Shown: positions 35,481 through 44,830 of the stretch, in pieces
Layout: every line of letters begins with the position of its first letter
Numbering within the stretch: position 1 is the first letter of the stretch
From: Brumicola pallidula DSM 14239 = ACAM 615
GTDB lineage: Bacteria; Pseudomonadota; Gammaproteobacteria; Enterobacterales; Alteromonadaceae
Direction: 5' to 3'
NCBI RefSeq assembly: GCF_000428905.1
Contig: NZ_KE386816.1
Location: 91,385-155,384, forward strand
DNA: 64,000 nucleotides
Notes under the pieces: model-generated
What the model saw: the letters and a program-made list of their open reading frames with translations, nothing else
The model's database searches: none
Told to the model about the DNA's origin: nothing
Program-made: the position numbers and the translations under genes

Positions 35481-35651
35481 TTCGAACAATATGTGAACAA
35501 AGCCATTCAGCAACTACCTATGACACGCATTGTAATTGCACATAGACAAGAAACGATTTTAAATGCGGATGTCATTTATCAATTATATGAGGGTAGATTG
35601 AAAAACGTGACAGAATCTTACCGTGCGGGGTTAGGTGTGAATGCAGAATGA
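35481..35651 (+). pseudogene. C-terminal fragment of a peptidase-type ABC exporter (bacteriocin/RTX exporter-like)
   Basis: The frame reads YVNKAIQQLPMTRIVIAHRQ then ETILNADVIYQLYEGRL, ending at 35651. It covers the switch region after Walker B: the H-loop histidine in IAHR, the ADxI strand and the final GRL, in the style of NisT/CvaB-type exporters (MTRIIIAHRPETI). Everything upstream, with Walker A, the signature motif and membrane domain, is absent; an in-frame TAG at 35478 marks the junction with the amidohydrolase remnant. The fragment cannot act as a transporter. Confidence 0.75.
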
Positions 35652-36027
35652 CGATGAACATTGTAAAGTATTTTGTGGTAAACGTTTTTTTCTTAGCGGA
35701 TGAGGATATGGTCAACAGTCCAGTAATTGTGTAATCCATGTTTAAAGAAAAAATGTAATAAATGTGTCTAAAAACTCGTTTTATAGAGGATTGTATGGTT
35801 GTTTCGTTCAACTTCGTTGAACATTCTATTAACTTGCCTTTTGCTAATGAAGAAAATCCAGCCGAGTATTCTATAGGTGTATCATGGAGATGCCGTCTTG
35901 TAAGTTAAATATTTTTCATAGTAACATCGCAGTAGTTAAAGCTTACAAACTAGCGCTAGCAGTAAAGCCACCCTTCAAGCAACAAGGCAACGCGAACAGA
36001 AATGATGCGTTCGCGAACCCGAAATAA
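35652..36027. other. Intergenic region with inverted repeats and one tiny open frame
   Basis: 376 bases. A perfect inverted repeat GTTCAAC-TTC-GTTGAAC lies at 35806-35822. It is inside a 37-codon frame at 35795-35908 (MVVSFNFVEHSINLPFANEE) that has GAGG before its ATG; it is not a clear gene. A second stem, CGCGAAC and GTTCGCG around 11 bases (35991-36015), follows the small membrane gene on the minus strand and may terminate it, but no T-run is present. Confidence 0.35.
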
Positions 36028-36222
36028 TTAACTGACATCTATAATGACTTCACGACTATTTGCTTTTTTTTTACGATTACTCAGCTTTAACCAAAACGCA
36101 GCCTCAACAAGAACACCCAAGACAATAAAAATAAACATGCCTGTTGAATTTCCATAACTATAGAAACTTATAGCGATACTGATTAAAACTAAAAGGATTA
36201 TCCATTTAATAATTGCACTCAT
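36028..36222 (-). CDS. Small two-helix membrane protein
   Basis: 64 residues: two transmembrane helices (IIKWIILLVLISIAISFY and GMFIFIVLGVLVEAAFWLKL), then a basic tail (NRKKKANSRE). The ATG has AGGCGAG a few bases upstream, a good ribosome site, so it may well be expressed. No family is recognised. It lies beside the IS element, in a block of decayed genes. Confidence 0.5.
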   Translation of the reverse strand: MSAIIKWIILLVLISIAISFYSYGNSTGMFIFIVLGVLVEAAFWLKLSNRKKKANSREVIIDVS

Positions 36223-36305
36223 ATACTCGCCTCGCTTAATCTACATAGTTGCTAAAGTTAAGGATAACACCTTCTACAATACGCGCAACAAAGTTCTCGT
36301 TGTTG

Positions 36306-37162
<857 letters not shown>

Positions 37163-37180
<18 letters not shown>

Positions 37181-37471
37181 ATCTTCGGACATCAAGAGAG
37201 CTGTAGCCTTTTTTAAAATGGTTTTTTCTCGCTCTAACCGATCCACTTTTGCTTCTAACTCTTAAATACGTTGCTGTTCAGCGGTTAATGCCTTCGAGCT
37301 GGGCGTCCCACCGCCTCTTTCGGACGTTAACGGCTGTGCCCAATTGCGTAATGTATTTTCATGCACATCGACGGCTCTGCTTGCTTCAGAAAAGCTATAT
37401 CCTTGGTCTAAAATAAGACTCGCAGCATCATGCGTAAATTCAGTACTAAATGTACGACGTTGTTTTTTCAT
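37163..37471 (-). pseudogene. IS3-family transposase OrfA with a premature stop
   Basis: The helix-turn-helix reads RRTFSTEFTHDAASLILDQG and EASRAVDVHENTLRNWAQPL. After ALTAEQQRI comes TAA (most simply from CAA), then the leucine-zipper stretch ELEAKVDRLEREKTILKKAT continues in frame to the normal end. So OrfA ends about 34 codons early and the programmed frameshift site is no longer reached. Confidence 0.85.
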
Positions 37472-37506
37472 TGAACACCTCTTAGGGGAATATTACCACC
37501 TAAAAA

Positions 37507-37528
37507 CGTGTTCGGGTTTCGTTTGCCA
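37507..37528 (-). repeat. IS3 right terminal inverted repeat
   Basis: Reverse complement TGGCAAACGAAACCCGAACACG, matching the left end. It is 36 bases before the orfA start. Confidence 0.6.
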
Positions 37529-37644
37529 CTTCAATAGGTTACTTCTGACAGCTGATTAGGTGGTTGTATTTTGTTGGCTAAGTTGATCTATCTATTATTA
37601 CCCCATAAGTTAAGCAATAACACAAATATGCAAGGAGAGTGTAA

Positions 37645-37887
37645 ATGTTCAAATTGAAGGTAAGAATTCCATTAATGTTTCTTAGTGTTTTAGCTATATA
37701 TGGTTGTGGATCAAGTCCTGATGAGCGATTTGATAGTGGTTATGATGACGGCTTCGCTGAAGGTTATAATACTACATGCAAGATTAGAGCAACAATTGTC
37801 GAAGGGGATTGGGAAGATGAAGATTATTCACTAGGTTATAGAGAGGGTAATGCTGCTGGTGCTAAAACTTGCAGGGATAAAGATTAA
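37645..37887 (+). CDS. Small lipoprotein
   Basis: 80 residues with a lipoprotein signal (LMFLSVLAIYGC, lipobox IYGC). The mature part has two similar units, SGYDDGFAEGYNTTC and LGYREGNAAGAKTC, each with a GYxxGxxxG pattern and a cysteine; the two cysteines may form a disulphide. AAGGAGAG before the ATG is a strong ribosome site, so it is very likely expressed. No named family is recognised, though short GYxxGxxxGY lipoproteins are common in gammaproteobacteria. It stands between the IS and the tRNA gene. Confidence 0.75.
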   Translation: MFKLKVRIPLMFLSVLAIYGCGSSPDERFDSGYDDGFAEGYNTTCKIRATIVEGDWEDEDYSLGYREGNAAGAKTCRDKD

Positions 37888-38200
37888 TTTTATCTATAAA
37901 ATTAATTAACCAAGACTAATTTTGAGATCGAATTAAAGTAGTGCAACTCTAATTATAGTGGCGCGTTGCTATTTCCTATACCGCAGCAGCCATAGCCCCA
38001 TCTAAGTGTCCGCCTATTAACTAGAGTGAACCCATGAGTTAACGCTTTCAAAAGATTGAAGTGATGACTTGGTTTGAAAAACTTGAGTTGATTCAGGACT
38101 TGCTACCACAATAAAGCGTCCAATAGGCGTCCTAAAAAATAAATTTAAGATGTTTATATAAGTGATATTAATTTAAACTTTTGATTTATTTGATAAAAAG
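37888..38200. other. Intergenic region with a 119-base inverted-repeat-bounded remnant
   Basis: CGCCTATT (38011-38018) and AATAGGCG (38122-38129) face each other. Between them a short plus-strand frame gives RFQKIEVMTWFEKLELIQDL and stops. It looks like a cut-down insertion-type element with a piece of its gene, but I cannot name it. The rest is AT-rich and empty. Confidence 0.35.
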
Positions 38201-38277
38201 TGGTGGCCCCTCCCTGACTCGAACAGGGGACCTGACGATTATGAGTCGTATGCTCTAACCAACTGAGCTAAGGGGCC
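38201..38277 (-). tRNA. tRNA-Ile2 (anticodon CAU, lysidine-modified)
   Basis: The minus-strand sequence folds as a tRNA. The acceptor GGCCCCT pairs with AGGGGCC, the D-arm has AGCTCAGTTGGTTAGAGC, the anticodon arm ACGACTCATAATCGT has CAT, and the T-arm is CCCTGTTCGAGTCAGGG. The CCA end is encoded. The body is close to E. coli tRNA-Ile2 (ileX) and not to the initiator or elongator tRNA-Met, so it should read AUA after TilS converts C34 to lysidine. Confidence 0.93.
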
Positions 38278-38562
38278 ACATTTTGAAAACGTGCAGTTGC
38301 TTTTCTTTCTTAAGCCGGTAACTCATTTGTTTCTAGTTACGTTTTTTTACCAAAAGCTAAGTTGCCATCTGAAAAGCGGCGTAAAGTATAAATTTTTTTT
38401 GTAGTGTTGTCATTAAACAGGTAAAACTTTTTAAAAAAAAGCCGATATATGTCATATATGCTCGTTATATGTACGATCTAAGTTATCTGGACGTGCATAC
38501 ATAGCCTTGTTTTGCTATATTTCTGCAAGAGATGCCTATTTTTAAATTGTTAGGAGCTGTAA

Positions 38563-38892
38563 ATGGCAGACAAACCATATTTAATTAGCGGTCGTAATAC
38601 GCTAATACACAAGCTAAGAAAGCTTGATTTGCTTATTATAAACGGCAGACGCGATCCTGTACTACTCGTTATGTACAACGAGATTGAAATTTATGATGGT
38701 AAAATTCCAGAAAATAAGCTGGATGCAAAGCGCATGGATATGGCAAAGGTTGATATTTCTTCTTCAGAAAATTTCAGCGATTACCGTCCTATGTTGTTTA
38801 TTCAAACGCTAAATAATAAAGAATATAAAATTGACTATAGTAAAGCCGGAACTGATTTATTTATTACTGTCCATCAAGAAAGCACTTTTTAG
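38563..38892 (+). CDS. Hypothetical protein
   Basis: 109 residues, soluble, beta-rich, with no recognised domain. It begins ADKPYLISGRNTLIHKLRKL, and a short helix LDAKRMDMAKVDISSSE lies in the middle. It has no signal peptide and no cysteine. TTAGGAGCT at good spacing before the ATG supports translation. It ends 20 bases before lrgA, so the two could be in one transcript. Function unknown. Confidence 0.6.
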   Translation: MADKPYLISGRNTLIHKLRKLDLLIINGRRDPVLLVMYNEIEIYDGKIPENKLDAKRMDMAKVDISSSENFSDYRPMLFIQTLNNKEYKIDYSKAGTDLFITVHQESTF

Positions 38893-38912
38893 CATTAAGT
38901 AGATATGCCACT

Positions 38913-39329
38913 ATGATTAGAACTTGGGTGCGCGGCATAGTCGGTTTCACTGCGCTTTGTTGTATTTACTTCATTTCTCTATTTTGCGTCCACTATTTTT
39001 TGATCCCATTTCCACCTGCGCTTATTGGTATCTTTATTCTGCTTATTTTCCTATTGCCGCAGCGCAAAGTACCTACTGCCCTCACTCAATCCGCTCGTCC
39101 ATTACTTGCTCATATGGGGCTGTTTTTGTTACCCGCACTCATTTCTGTCTTGCTGTACGGGGACTTGTTTTTGCAACACTATATGGCATTAATTATTGCC
39201 GTTTTACTGAGCACTATAGTTAGTTTAGGTATCACTCTTTGGTTAAGCCAGCGTATTTTGTCGGGCGTACAAACGGCTGAGCAAGTGACTGCATCAATAA
39301 CTAATGAGCGCAAAGACAATGGCGAATAA
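38913..39329 (+). CDS. lrgA: CidA/LrgA-family holin-like protein
   Basis: 138 residues with four transmembrane helices: GIVGFTALCCIYFISLFC, ALIGIFILLIFLL, MGLFLLPALISVLL and LIIAVLLSTIVSLGITLWL. The PFPPALIG and GLFLLPALI segments are characteristic of LrgA/CidA. It forms an oligomeric membrane pore related to holins; recent work also links the pair to pyruvate or other small-molecule uptake. It is followed by lrgB nine bases later, as is typical. Confidence 0.9.
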   Translation: MIRTWVRGIVGFTALCCIYFISLFCVHYFLIPFPPALIGIFILLIFLLPQRKVPTALTQSARPLLAHMGLFLLPALISVLLYGDLFLQHYMALIIAVLLSTIVSLGITLWLSQRILSGVQTAEQVTASITNERKDNGE

Positions 39330-39338
39330 GGCTCACTG

Positions 39339-40070
39339 GTGACCTCAGCATTGCAACAAATTACTGCACAATTTTCGCCACTTTGGTCACAAGATGTTGG
39401 TTTCATGTTCGCCTGCTTATTGGGGACCCTGGGTGTGTATTTATTGAGTAGACAACTGTATTTTTGGCTGAATCAAAATCCGTTATTGCACCCGTTGACC
39501 ATCAGTACACTTATTATTGGTTTTAGCTTACACTTTGCTGCTATTGACGTGATTGAGTTTAAACTCGGTATAACTTTGTTTGAGCTGTTGTTAGGGCCTG
39601 CGACTGTGGCCTTAGCCGTGCCTCTTTATAATCAATTGCCCGTACTGAGACAACTCGGATTCAGAGTGTTAGCGCCTATTCTGATCGGTGGGAGTCTAGC
39701 GCCCACTATTGCGTGGTTATCTGTTTATGTATTAGACACCCCATTGCAACTACAAATGACCATACTGGTAAAGTCTATCACCACCCCATTAGCAATGGGG
39801 ACAGCCGACCTAATTGGTGGCACACCAGCACTTGCTGCGGTTATTGTTATATTAACGGGTATTGTTGGTGCGACCTTTGGACCTTGGTTAATTATGCTCA
39901 CTAAAACTGATTCTGAATATGCACAAGGGCTAGCACTTGGCTCAGTGGCTCACGTTGTTGGCACATCCAAAGCCCTCAGTATTAGTGAAACCTGTGGCGC
40001 TTTTGCTACTCTAGGCTTGTGCCTCAATGGCATATTCACGGCGTTGTTGTTACCCATTTTATTTGCATAG
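39339..40070 (+). CDS. lrgB: LrgB/CidB-family membrane protein
   Basis: 243 residues with six or seven transmembrane helices. Family elements: LLGPATVALAVPLYNQ, SITTPLAMGTADLIGG, GIVGATFGPWLIML and LGSVAHVVGTSKALSI. LrgB works with LrgA in membrane permeability and cell-lysis control or pyruvate import. The start is a GTG placed directly after lrgA. No LytSR regulator is nearby, so control is not visible here. Confidence 0.9.
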   Translation: MTSALQQITAQFSPLWSQDVGFMFACLLGTLGVYLLSRQLYFWLNQNPLLHPLTISTLIIGFSLHFAAIDVIEFKLGITLFELLLGPATVALAVPLYNQLPVLRQLGFRVLAPILIGGSLAPTIAWLSVYVLDTPLQLQMTILVKSITTPLAMGTADLIGGTPALAAVIVILTGIVGATFGPWLIMLTKTDSEYAQGLALGSVAHVVGTSKALSISETCGAFATLGLCLNGIFTALLLPILFA

Positions 40071-40102
40071 AAAGGCAATGTGAGTCTTGGACGATTTTTA
40101 AA

Positions 40103-40189
40103 ATGAAATCATTTATTGTTTACTGTTCTTTGTTATCGTTAGTCGTTTTGCAAGCTACGCTAAAGAATTCTGTCGCTAAGCCGTTATAA
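40103..40189 (+). other. Tiny signal-peptide-like open frame, probable remnant
   Basis: A 28-codon frame reads FIVYCSLLSLVVLQATL, like the start of an exported protein, then stops. It lacks a ribosome site. It is most likely the relic of a lost exported gene. Confidence 0.25.
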
Positions 40190-40264
40190 AGACTGGGCGA
40201 GAAGCTAGAAAACGCCAACATAATTTTATTCGTCTTTTAACCTTCACTTTTGCTGGGCCTATAC

Positions 40265-41251
40265 ATGATTTCAGTCCTAATATGTGATGACTCTCTTGTA
40301 GCACGAAAGCAAGTTGCAAAGTGTTTGCCGCAAGATTGGGATGTGGCTATCTATTTTGCTAAAAATGGCGAAGAAGCGATAGCCGCGCTAGTTGAAGGCA
40401 AAGGTCAGATATTATTACTCGATCTCAATATGCCTGTTATGGACGGCTACGAAACGTTAAAAGCAATTCAAAAGCAGCAGTTATTAACTAAAACCATTGT
40501 CGTGTCCGGCGATATTCAACCAGAGGCAAAAGCCCGAGTGTTGGCCCTAGGCGCCGTCGATTTTATTCAAAAACCTGTTAGTTCAGGTGATCTTGCGGCA
40601 GTATTGCGCAAACATAATGTGCTCGCACTAGGCGAAGAATTTACTACTCAAGGGCTAGATGAGGCACTGCGTGATTGTTACCAAGAAGTCACTAACGTCG
40701 CAATGGGACAGGCGGGTGATCATCTTGCCAGAATAATGAATGTTTTCGTTAAGCTACCTATTCCCAATGTGAATTTAATTGAAGTTTCCGAATTACACAT
40801 GATGTTGTCTGATATCGAATTACACGAACAAACTTCTGGTGTATGCCAAGGATTTCTTGGTGATGGAATAAGTGGCGAAGCACTTTGTATATTAAGTGAC
40901 TCTAGTTTTGGTGATGTTGCTAAAATTCTAAATATTAAAGAAGATGTTGACGATCAATTACAACTCGAAATACTGATGGATGTTGCCAGTATCCTCATTG
41001 GCTCCTGTCTGGCTGGTTTCGCCAAACAGCTAGATATGCAATTTAGGCAAGGCCATCCCGTTGTTTTAGGGCAACATCAGAGTGTTGAAGATCTGATCAA
41101 AGCGAATAAAGGCAATTGGCGAAAAACCCTCGCTATAGAACTTAGCTATGGTTTGGAAGGATACAATGTGCAGTGTGATTTAATCTTATTGTTCACTGAA
41201 GATTCGTTAGAAACGTTGAATTCAAAATTAGCCCACTGGTTAGAGGATTAA
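40265..41251 (+). CDS. Response regulator with a CheC/CheX-type phosphatase domain
   Basis: About 328 residues. A receiver domain (1-120) has VLICDDSLVARK, phospho-acceptor in ILLLDLNMPVMDG, and KPVS. After a linker, a CheC-like domain shows the first active motif DCYQEVTNVAMGQAGDHL (D-x3-E-x2-N). The second copy reads EILMDVASILIGSCLAGF without the E-x2-N pair, so it has one working half at best. It probably removes phosphoryl groups from other receivers or from its own domain. The ATG at 40265 gives the normal receiver start. It overlaps in operon with the PAS protein that begins four bases after the stop. Confidence 0.87.
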   Translation: MISVLICDDSLVARKQVAKCLPQDWDVAIYFAKNGEEAIAALVEGKGQILLLDLNMPVMDGYETLKAIQKQQLLTKTIVVSGDIQPEAKARVLALGAVDFIQKPVSSGDLAAVLRKHNVLALGEEFTTQGLDEALRDCYQEVTNVAMGQAGDHLARIMNVFVKLPIPNVNLIEVSELHMMLSDIELHEQTSGVCQGFLGDGISGEALCILSDSSFGDVAKILNIKEDVDDQLQLEILMDVASILIGSCLAGFAKQLDMQFRQGHPVVLGQHQSVEDLIKANKGNWRKTLAIELSYGLEGYNVQCDLILLFTEDSLETLNSKLAHWLED

Positions 41252-41254
41252 ACC

Positions 41255-41734
41255 ATGAGTAACAGTGCACTTGACGAGATAATTGAATTTCATTGGATGA
41301 TGGATATGTTGCAAACAGTCGATGTGGGCATTGTCGTTCTCAATAGTAATTTTGAAATCAAGGTGTGGAATGGCTTTATGGAAGCGCACAGCGGAATGCT
41401 GCCAAGTGATGTGAGAGGCAAAACGCTTTTCTCACTGTTTCCTTATATTTCTGAAGAATGGTTTAAGCGTAAAGTAAAAGCGGTGTTCGAACTGCGCATA
41501 CGCGCTTTTGTAACATGGGAACAGCGTCCTTATTTATTTAAGTTCAGAAATTTTCGTCCTATTACCGGTACTGAGTTGTTTATGTACCAGAATATTTCAT
41601 TTTCTGCATTAGTGTCTGCTACCGGCGAGGTTGATCACGTTTGTATGATGGTTTATGACATGACAGATGCGGCGTCCGCTAAAAAGCAGCTACTTGCTTT
41701 GCAAGTGCAACAAAACGAAATGCAACAAAACTAA
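41255..41734 (+). CDS. PAS-domain protein
   Basis: 159 residues with one PAS domain: MLQTVDVGIVVLNSNFEIKV, GKTLFSLFPYISEEWFKRKV and ending VCMMVYDMTDAASAKKQL. It then has a glutamine-asparagine tail and a TAA; after the stop, eight more codons in the same style continue before the next stop, so a few residues may have been lost. In many relatives the PAS is joined to a GGDEF domain or stands beside a CheC-type regulator as here. A signal for flavin, oxygen or other ligands is possible. Overlap with the CheC gene shows it belongs to that pathway. Confidence 0.8.
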   Translation: MSNSALDEIIEFHWMMDMLQTVDVGIVVLNSNFEIKVWNGFMEAHSGMLPSDVRGKTLFSLFPYISEEWFKRKVKAVFELRIRAFVTWEQRPYLFKFRNFRPITGTELFMYQNISFSALVSATGEVDHVCMMVYDMTDAASAKKQLLALQVQQNEMQQN

Positions 41735-41874
41735 ATTCAACAAAACAATCAGCTAAGTAAATAGCACTTTTTCAGTCACATTGTTTTGTTGGTCTAATCC
41801 TTGCTGTTCTCTTATCATTATTTCCTAGCTTAGCGTCGATTGGTGCGCATAGGCTAAACAATTTCTGGTATTAA

Positions 41875-43584
41875 GTGATGAATTATTGGTCTAAATATGT
41901 CGTTTTTTTCATAGCTGTGTGCGCTATTGCGGCTTGCGGTGGTGGTGATGCTGTGCGACCTAAAACACCGAATGTGTTAGTTAATGCAGGGCAAAATATA
42001 GAGGTTAACGAACAGGTAACTGTCACCGTAGATGGCATTGCCACAAGTACTGCTGGTGGTATTACCTATGTTTGGACTGCCACGCCAACCTTAACCTTCG
42101 AGCAATCAGACGCATCGGCGACATCTGCGATTTCGCTCATAGTGGTACCTAGCGTCACGCAGGTAACCGATTATATACTCACACTAACCGCGACCGATAG
42201 TAATGGCACGACCGGAACGGACAGTATTACAATGCGGGTAAACCCAGTGAATGTGGTCCCTACAGCCATCATACTGGCTTCTAGCATAGACCTTTATGAA
42301 ATTAATACCTACCCAATATTAACGACGGTAACGCTTGATGGTAGCAGCAGCAATGACGCTGATCCGCAAACCTCAACCGCACCAATATCTGCCTATCTTT
42401 GGCAACAAATTGCCGGTCCTGATGTGCTCACAGGACGGATTTTAACGGCGGCAAGTTTGAGTTTTCAAACGCCTGTGCTTACGCAACCTGCCGACATTAC
42501 TATTCGATTGCAGGTCACAGATCAAGAAGGAGCAATCGCAAGCGTAGATAAAATACTTAGTTTGTTAAGTGAATCTGACACTATTCCTGAGTTATCTATC
42601 GGTCCAGTTCAAACCGTCTTTTCTGGTGAACTATTATTGCTAAGTGGCAAAGCTTCTAGCATCGCCAGCGGTGCTGATCCATTTTCAGCATTGTGGTCGT
42701 CTAATTCTTTGCTAGCGCCCATTATTGGTGATCCCAATTCGATGAAAACGTTCAGCATTGCGCCCTTAGTGTTGCAACAAACAGAAATTATTTATCAACT
42801 TTCAATCACAGATAATTACGGAAATCAACGGACCAAAATGCAAACCATGTTGGTTGAACCACAAACTCAAACTACGTTGAACGATACGGGTGTTAGCTTA
42901 AATGCCAGCAACAATGAAAATCTGGCGACTTATCAAGGCGAGTTTGCCGGTCAGGATGCCCACAATGGGTATGATCGCATGGCCAGTAGTGGTTTTTCAG
43001 ACAAAGCGGGTAGGGGGGAGCTCGGATTTGATTTTACGCGATTAAACCAAAATGGTGACGAAGTTGATCAAGATACAAACGATTGGAGTTGTGTTCGTGA
43101 CAATATTACCGGTTTGATTTGGGAAAATAAGACCGATATTACGGATGATGTACACGCTGCTGAGCAGCTCTTTACGTGGTATTCATTTGTCGATAATGGG
43201 GGCTTCGCCGGTGATTTTAATACCGGTAGTAGCGCTTGTAATCTTGCTTCAGGTAATTGCAATACACAAGCCTTTGTAGAAGCTGCAAACACACAAGGCT
43301 TGTGTGGCTTTTTTGATTGGCGATTACCTAGTCACGATGAGCTCCTATCGCTTGTTCATTTTGGCAAGTTACAGCCGCCATTAATTGAAAGCGAATACTT
43401 TCCTCACATGGGAACAACTATCCCTGACTCTGCGTTGTGGTATTGGACCTACATGCCCAATGTTGATGGTGTGAATGAGAGTGGTTCGCAAAGTGCTTGG
43501 GCACTTGACTTTGACACCGGGGTGGATAATTTTATTAATAAATCAACGCAAGCGCGAATTAAGTTAGTGAGGGCTGGACGATGA
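41875..43584 (+). CDS. Large surface lipoprotein, PKD/Ig-like repeats and C-terminal Lcl (DUF1566) domain
   Basis: 569 residues. The signal ends at lipobox AIAACGGG. Three or four immunoglobulin/PKD-like units follow (FEQSDASATSAISLIV, TATDSNGTTGTDSITM, QVTDQEGAIASVDKIL and the QLSITDNYGNQRTKMQ part). The C-terminal third is an Lcl/DUF1566 domain: DNITGLIWENKT, GLCGFFDWRLPSHDELLSLV and LWYWTYMP. Such domains occur in adhesins and secreted proteins. It was probably placed on the outer membrane. The next gene overlaps it by four bases (ATGA), so the two are translationally coupled. Confidence 0.85.
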   Translation: MMNYWSKYVVFFIAVCAIAACGGGDAVRPKTPNVLVNAGQNIEVNEQVTVTVDGIATSTAGGITYVWTATPTLTFEQSDASATSAISLIVVPSVTQVTDYILTLTATDSNGTTGTDSITMRVNPVNVVPTAIILASSIDLYEINTYPILTTVTLDGSSSNDADPQTSTAPISAYLWQQIAGPDVLTGRILTAASLSFQTPVLTQPADITIRLQVTDQEGAIASVDKILSLLSESDTIPELSIGPVQTVFSGELLLLSGKASSIASGADPFSALWSSNSLLAPIIGDPNSMKTFSIAPLVLQQTEIIYQLSITDNYGNQRTKMQTMLVEPQTQTTLNDTGVSLNASNNENLATYQGEFAGQDAHNGYDRMASSGFSDKAGRGELGFDFTRLNQNGDEVDQDTNDWSCVRDNITGLIWENKTDITDDVHAAEQLFTWYSFVDNGGFAGDFNTGSSACNLASGNCNTQAFVEAANTQGLCGFFDWRLPSHDELLSLVHFGKLQPPLIESEYFPHMGTTIPDSALWYWTYMPNVDGVNESGSQSAWALDFDTGVDNFINKSTQARIKLVRAGR

Positions 43585-44123
43585 TCAAGAATGTAATGCT
43601 TAATACTGCACTACTTTGCGTTGTTGGGTTTGTTAGTGCGGTGAATGCGCAGCAATTCTGCCTGTCGACAGCGCCTATAAGTGCGCCAGAGGAAAACTTC
43701 TTGACGCTTGACAATGGGCAATTGCTACATTTAAGCACCAATTTAATCTGGATGCGCTGTGCGATAGGGCAAGAATGGGTTGGCGAAAGCTGCACTGGTG
43801 AGGCTGAGCCTTACACTTGGAAGCAGGCTTTAGAGTTGAGTGTTGGTTATCAATTTAATGCTTCTAGCAATTGGCGTCTGCCCAATATTAAAGAGCTGAG
43901 CTCGATTACAGAGCGCTCATGCACGAGGCCTTCTATCAACACTGACTTGTTTCCGGCCACTCCTCCTGACGATTTTTGGACGTCAACACCCTCTTTGACA
44001 GATGCAGAGCGAGCCTGGGTTGTGGCATTTTTTAATAGCAGTAATTCTATTAAAGAGAAAAGCAGAACGGTGTTTGTTAGATTAGTCAGAACCGCCTTAC
44101 CTGCTGAGCGAGATATAGACTAG
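43581..44123 (+). CDS. Exported single-domain Lcl (DUF1566) protein
   Basis: 180 residues with a signal peptide (NTALLCVVGFVSAVNAQQ). The mature protein is almost wholly one Lcl/DUF1566 domain: LHLSTNLIWMRCAIGQEW, NWRLPNIKELSSITERSC and DDFWTSTPSLTDAERAW. It carries several cysteines, so disulphides are likely. Its start overlaps the stop of the large lipoprotein, and both end in the same domain, so they may act together, for example in adhesion or as a complex. No pilus or secretion genes are nearby. Confidence 0.85.
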   Translation: MIKNVMLNTALLCVVGFVSAVNAQQFCLSTAPISAPEENFLTLDNGQLLHLSTNLIWMRCAIGQEWVGESCTGEAEPYTWKQALELSVGYQFNASSNWRLPNIKELSSITERSCTRPSINTDLFPATPPDDFWTSTPSLTDAERAWVVAFFNSSNSIKEKSRTVFVRLVRTALPAERDID

Positions 44124-44830
44124 GATTAAATTAAATATAATGTTGGACCGTTTCGTCATTAATGACTATCTAGACAGCTAGTTTAGTGCCAATCTAGTCA
44201 TCGAACCTTTAATTTAGTCTGTATTTACTAGCACAAATAAGCGCCCGATATAGTCATACGCCCTTTAATTAAGAGGCTATTCTGCGTCTCGACTTTTGTT
44301 TTGAAGCTGACCGTCAGATTTTTTATAAATATGAGTCCTTCAAGTTATTTTCACAGATGTTAGATATGCCAAAGATAGACATTGTAAAGGTTGAAAGTTC
44401 AGTACAACGTCACCGGCAAGCTGATGTTAAAGCCGTCGAAGCGCAGGTTATTGCGTCAAAATAGCAGTAACTTCCCCTAGCCCCTGTTCAAATCATTCTA
44501 AGTTAGTAATTTTATCCTGCAAAATAAACACAGACTAATCAGCTCAAGAGAGCTAAATACCGTGTCTATTCACTAAATAGATAATCCCGCATTAGTTTGA
44601 GCAAGTTGACTTTTCACATCACTTTTGGTGTTCTATATAACAATTAGTTTACATTAATACTGCATGGTGAACCAAGTTGGTCATATTTATATCGCAAATT
44701 TTTTTGCAAGAGGATCAAGGTCAACAACTAGCTGAAGTATTACTCACCTTTATGAATGCTAACCCCTTATAGACAGCCTTTATAAATGCCGCGTTTAAAT
44801 TTGTAGTTAAAGAAGAACAGGAACAATTTG
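44124..44830. other. Intergenic region containing a coding remnant
   Basis: About 700 bases between the Lcl pair and the dehydrogenase gene. The only recognisable coding-like part is the fragment at 44273-44464. The remainder has no RNA gene or clear terminator; the right part carries the promoter of the dehydrogenase. Confidence 0.4.
44273..44464 (+). pseudogene. Unidentified C-terminal coding fragment
   Basis: 63 codons read LRLDFCFEADRQIFYKYES and LFSQMLDMPKIDIVKVESS, with a natural-looking end in VEAQVIASK. A stop codon lies directly before it and no proper start codon exists, so it looks like the tail of a deleted gene. I do not recognise the family. Confidence 0.4.

Noticed and set aside
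37578-37587. CTAAGTTGAT, a third copy of the core of the 34011-34046 repeat
   Set aside because: Only ten bases match and the flanks differ; chance in AT-rich DNA is likely.
38201-38277. tRNA gene as an integration site with duplicated 3' end
   Set aside because: I saw no second copy of the tRNA 3' end in the window, and no integrase gene, so this stays unproven.
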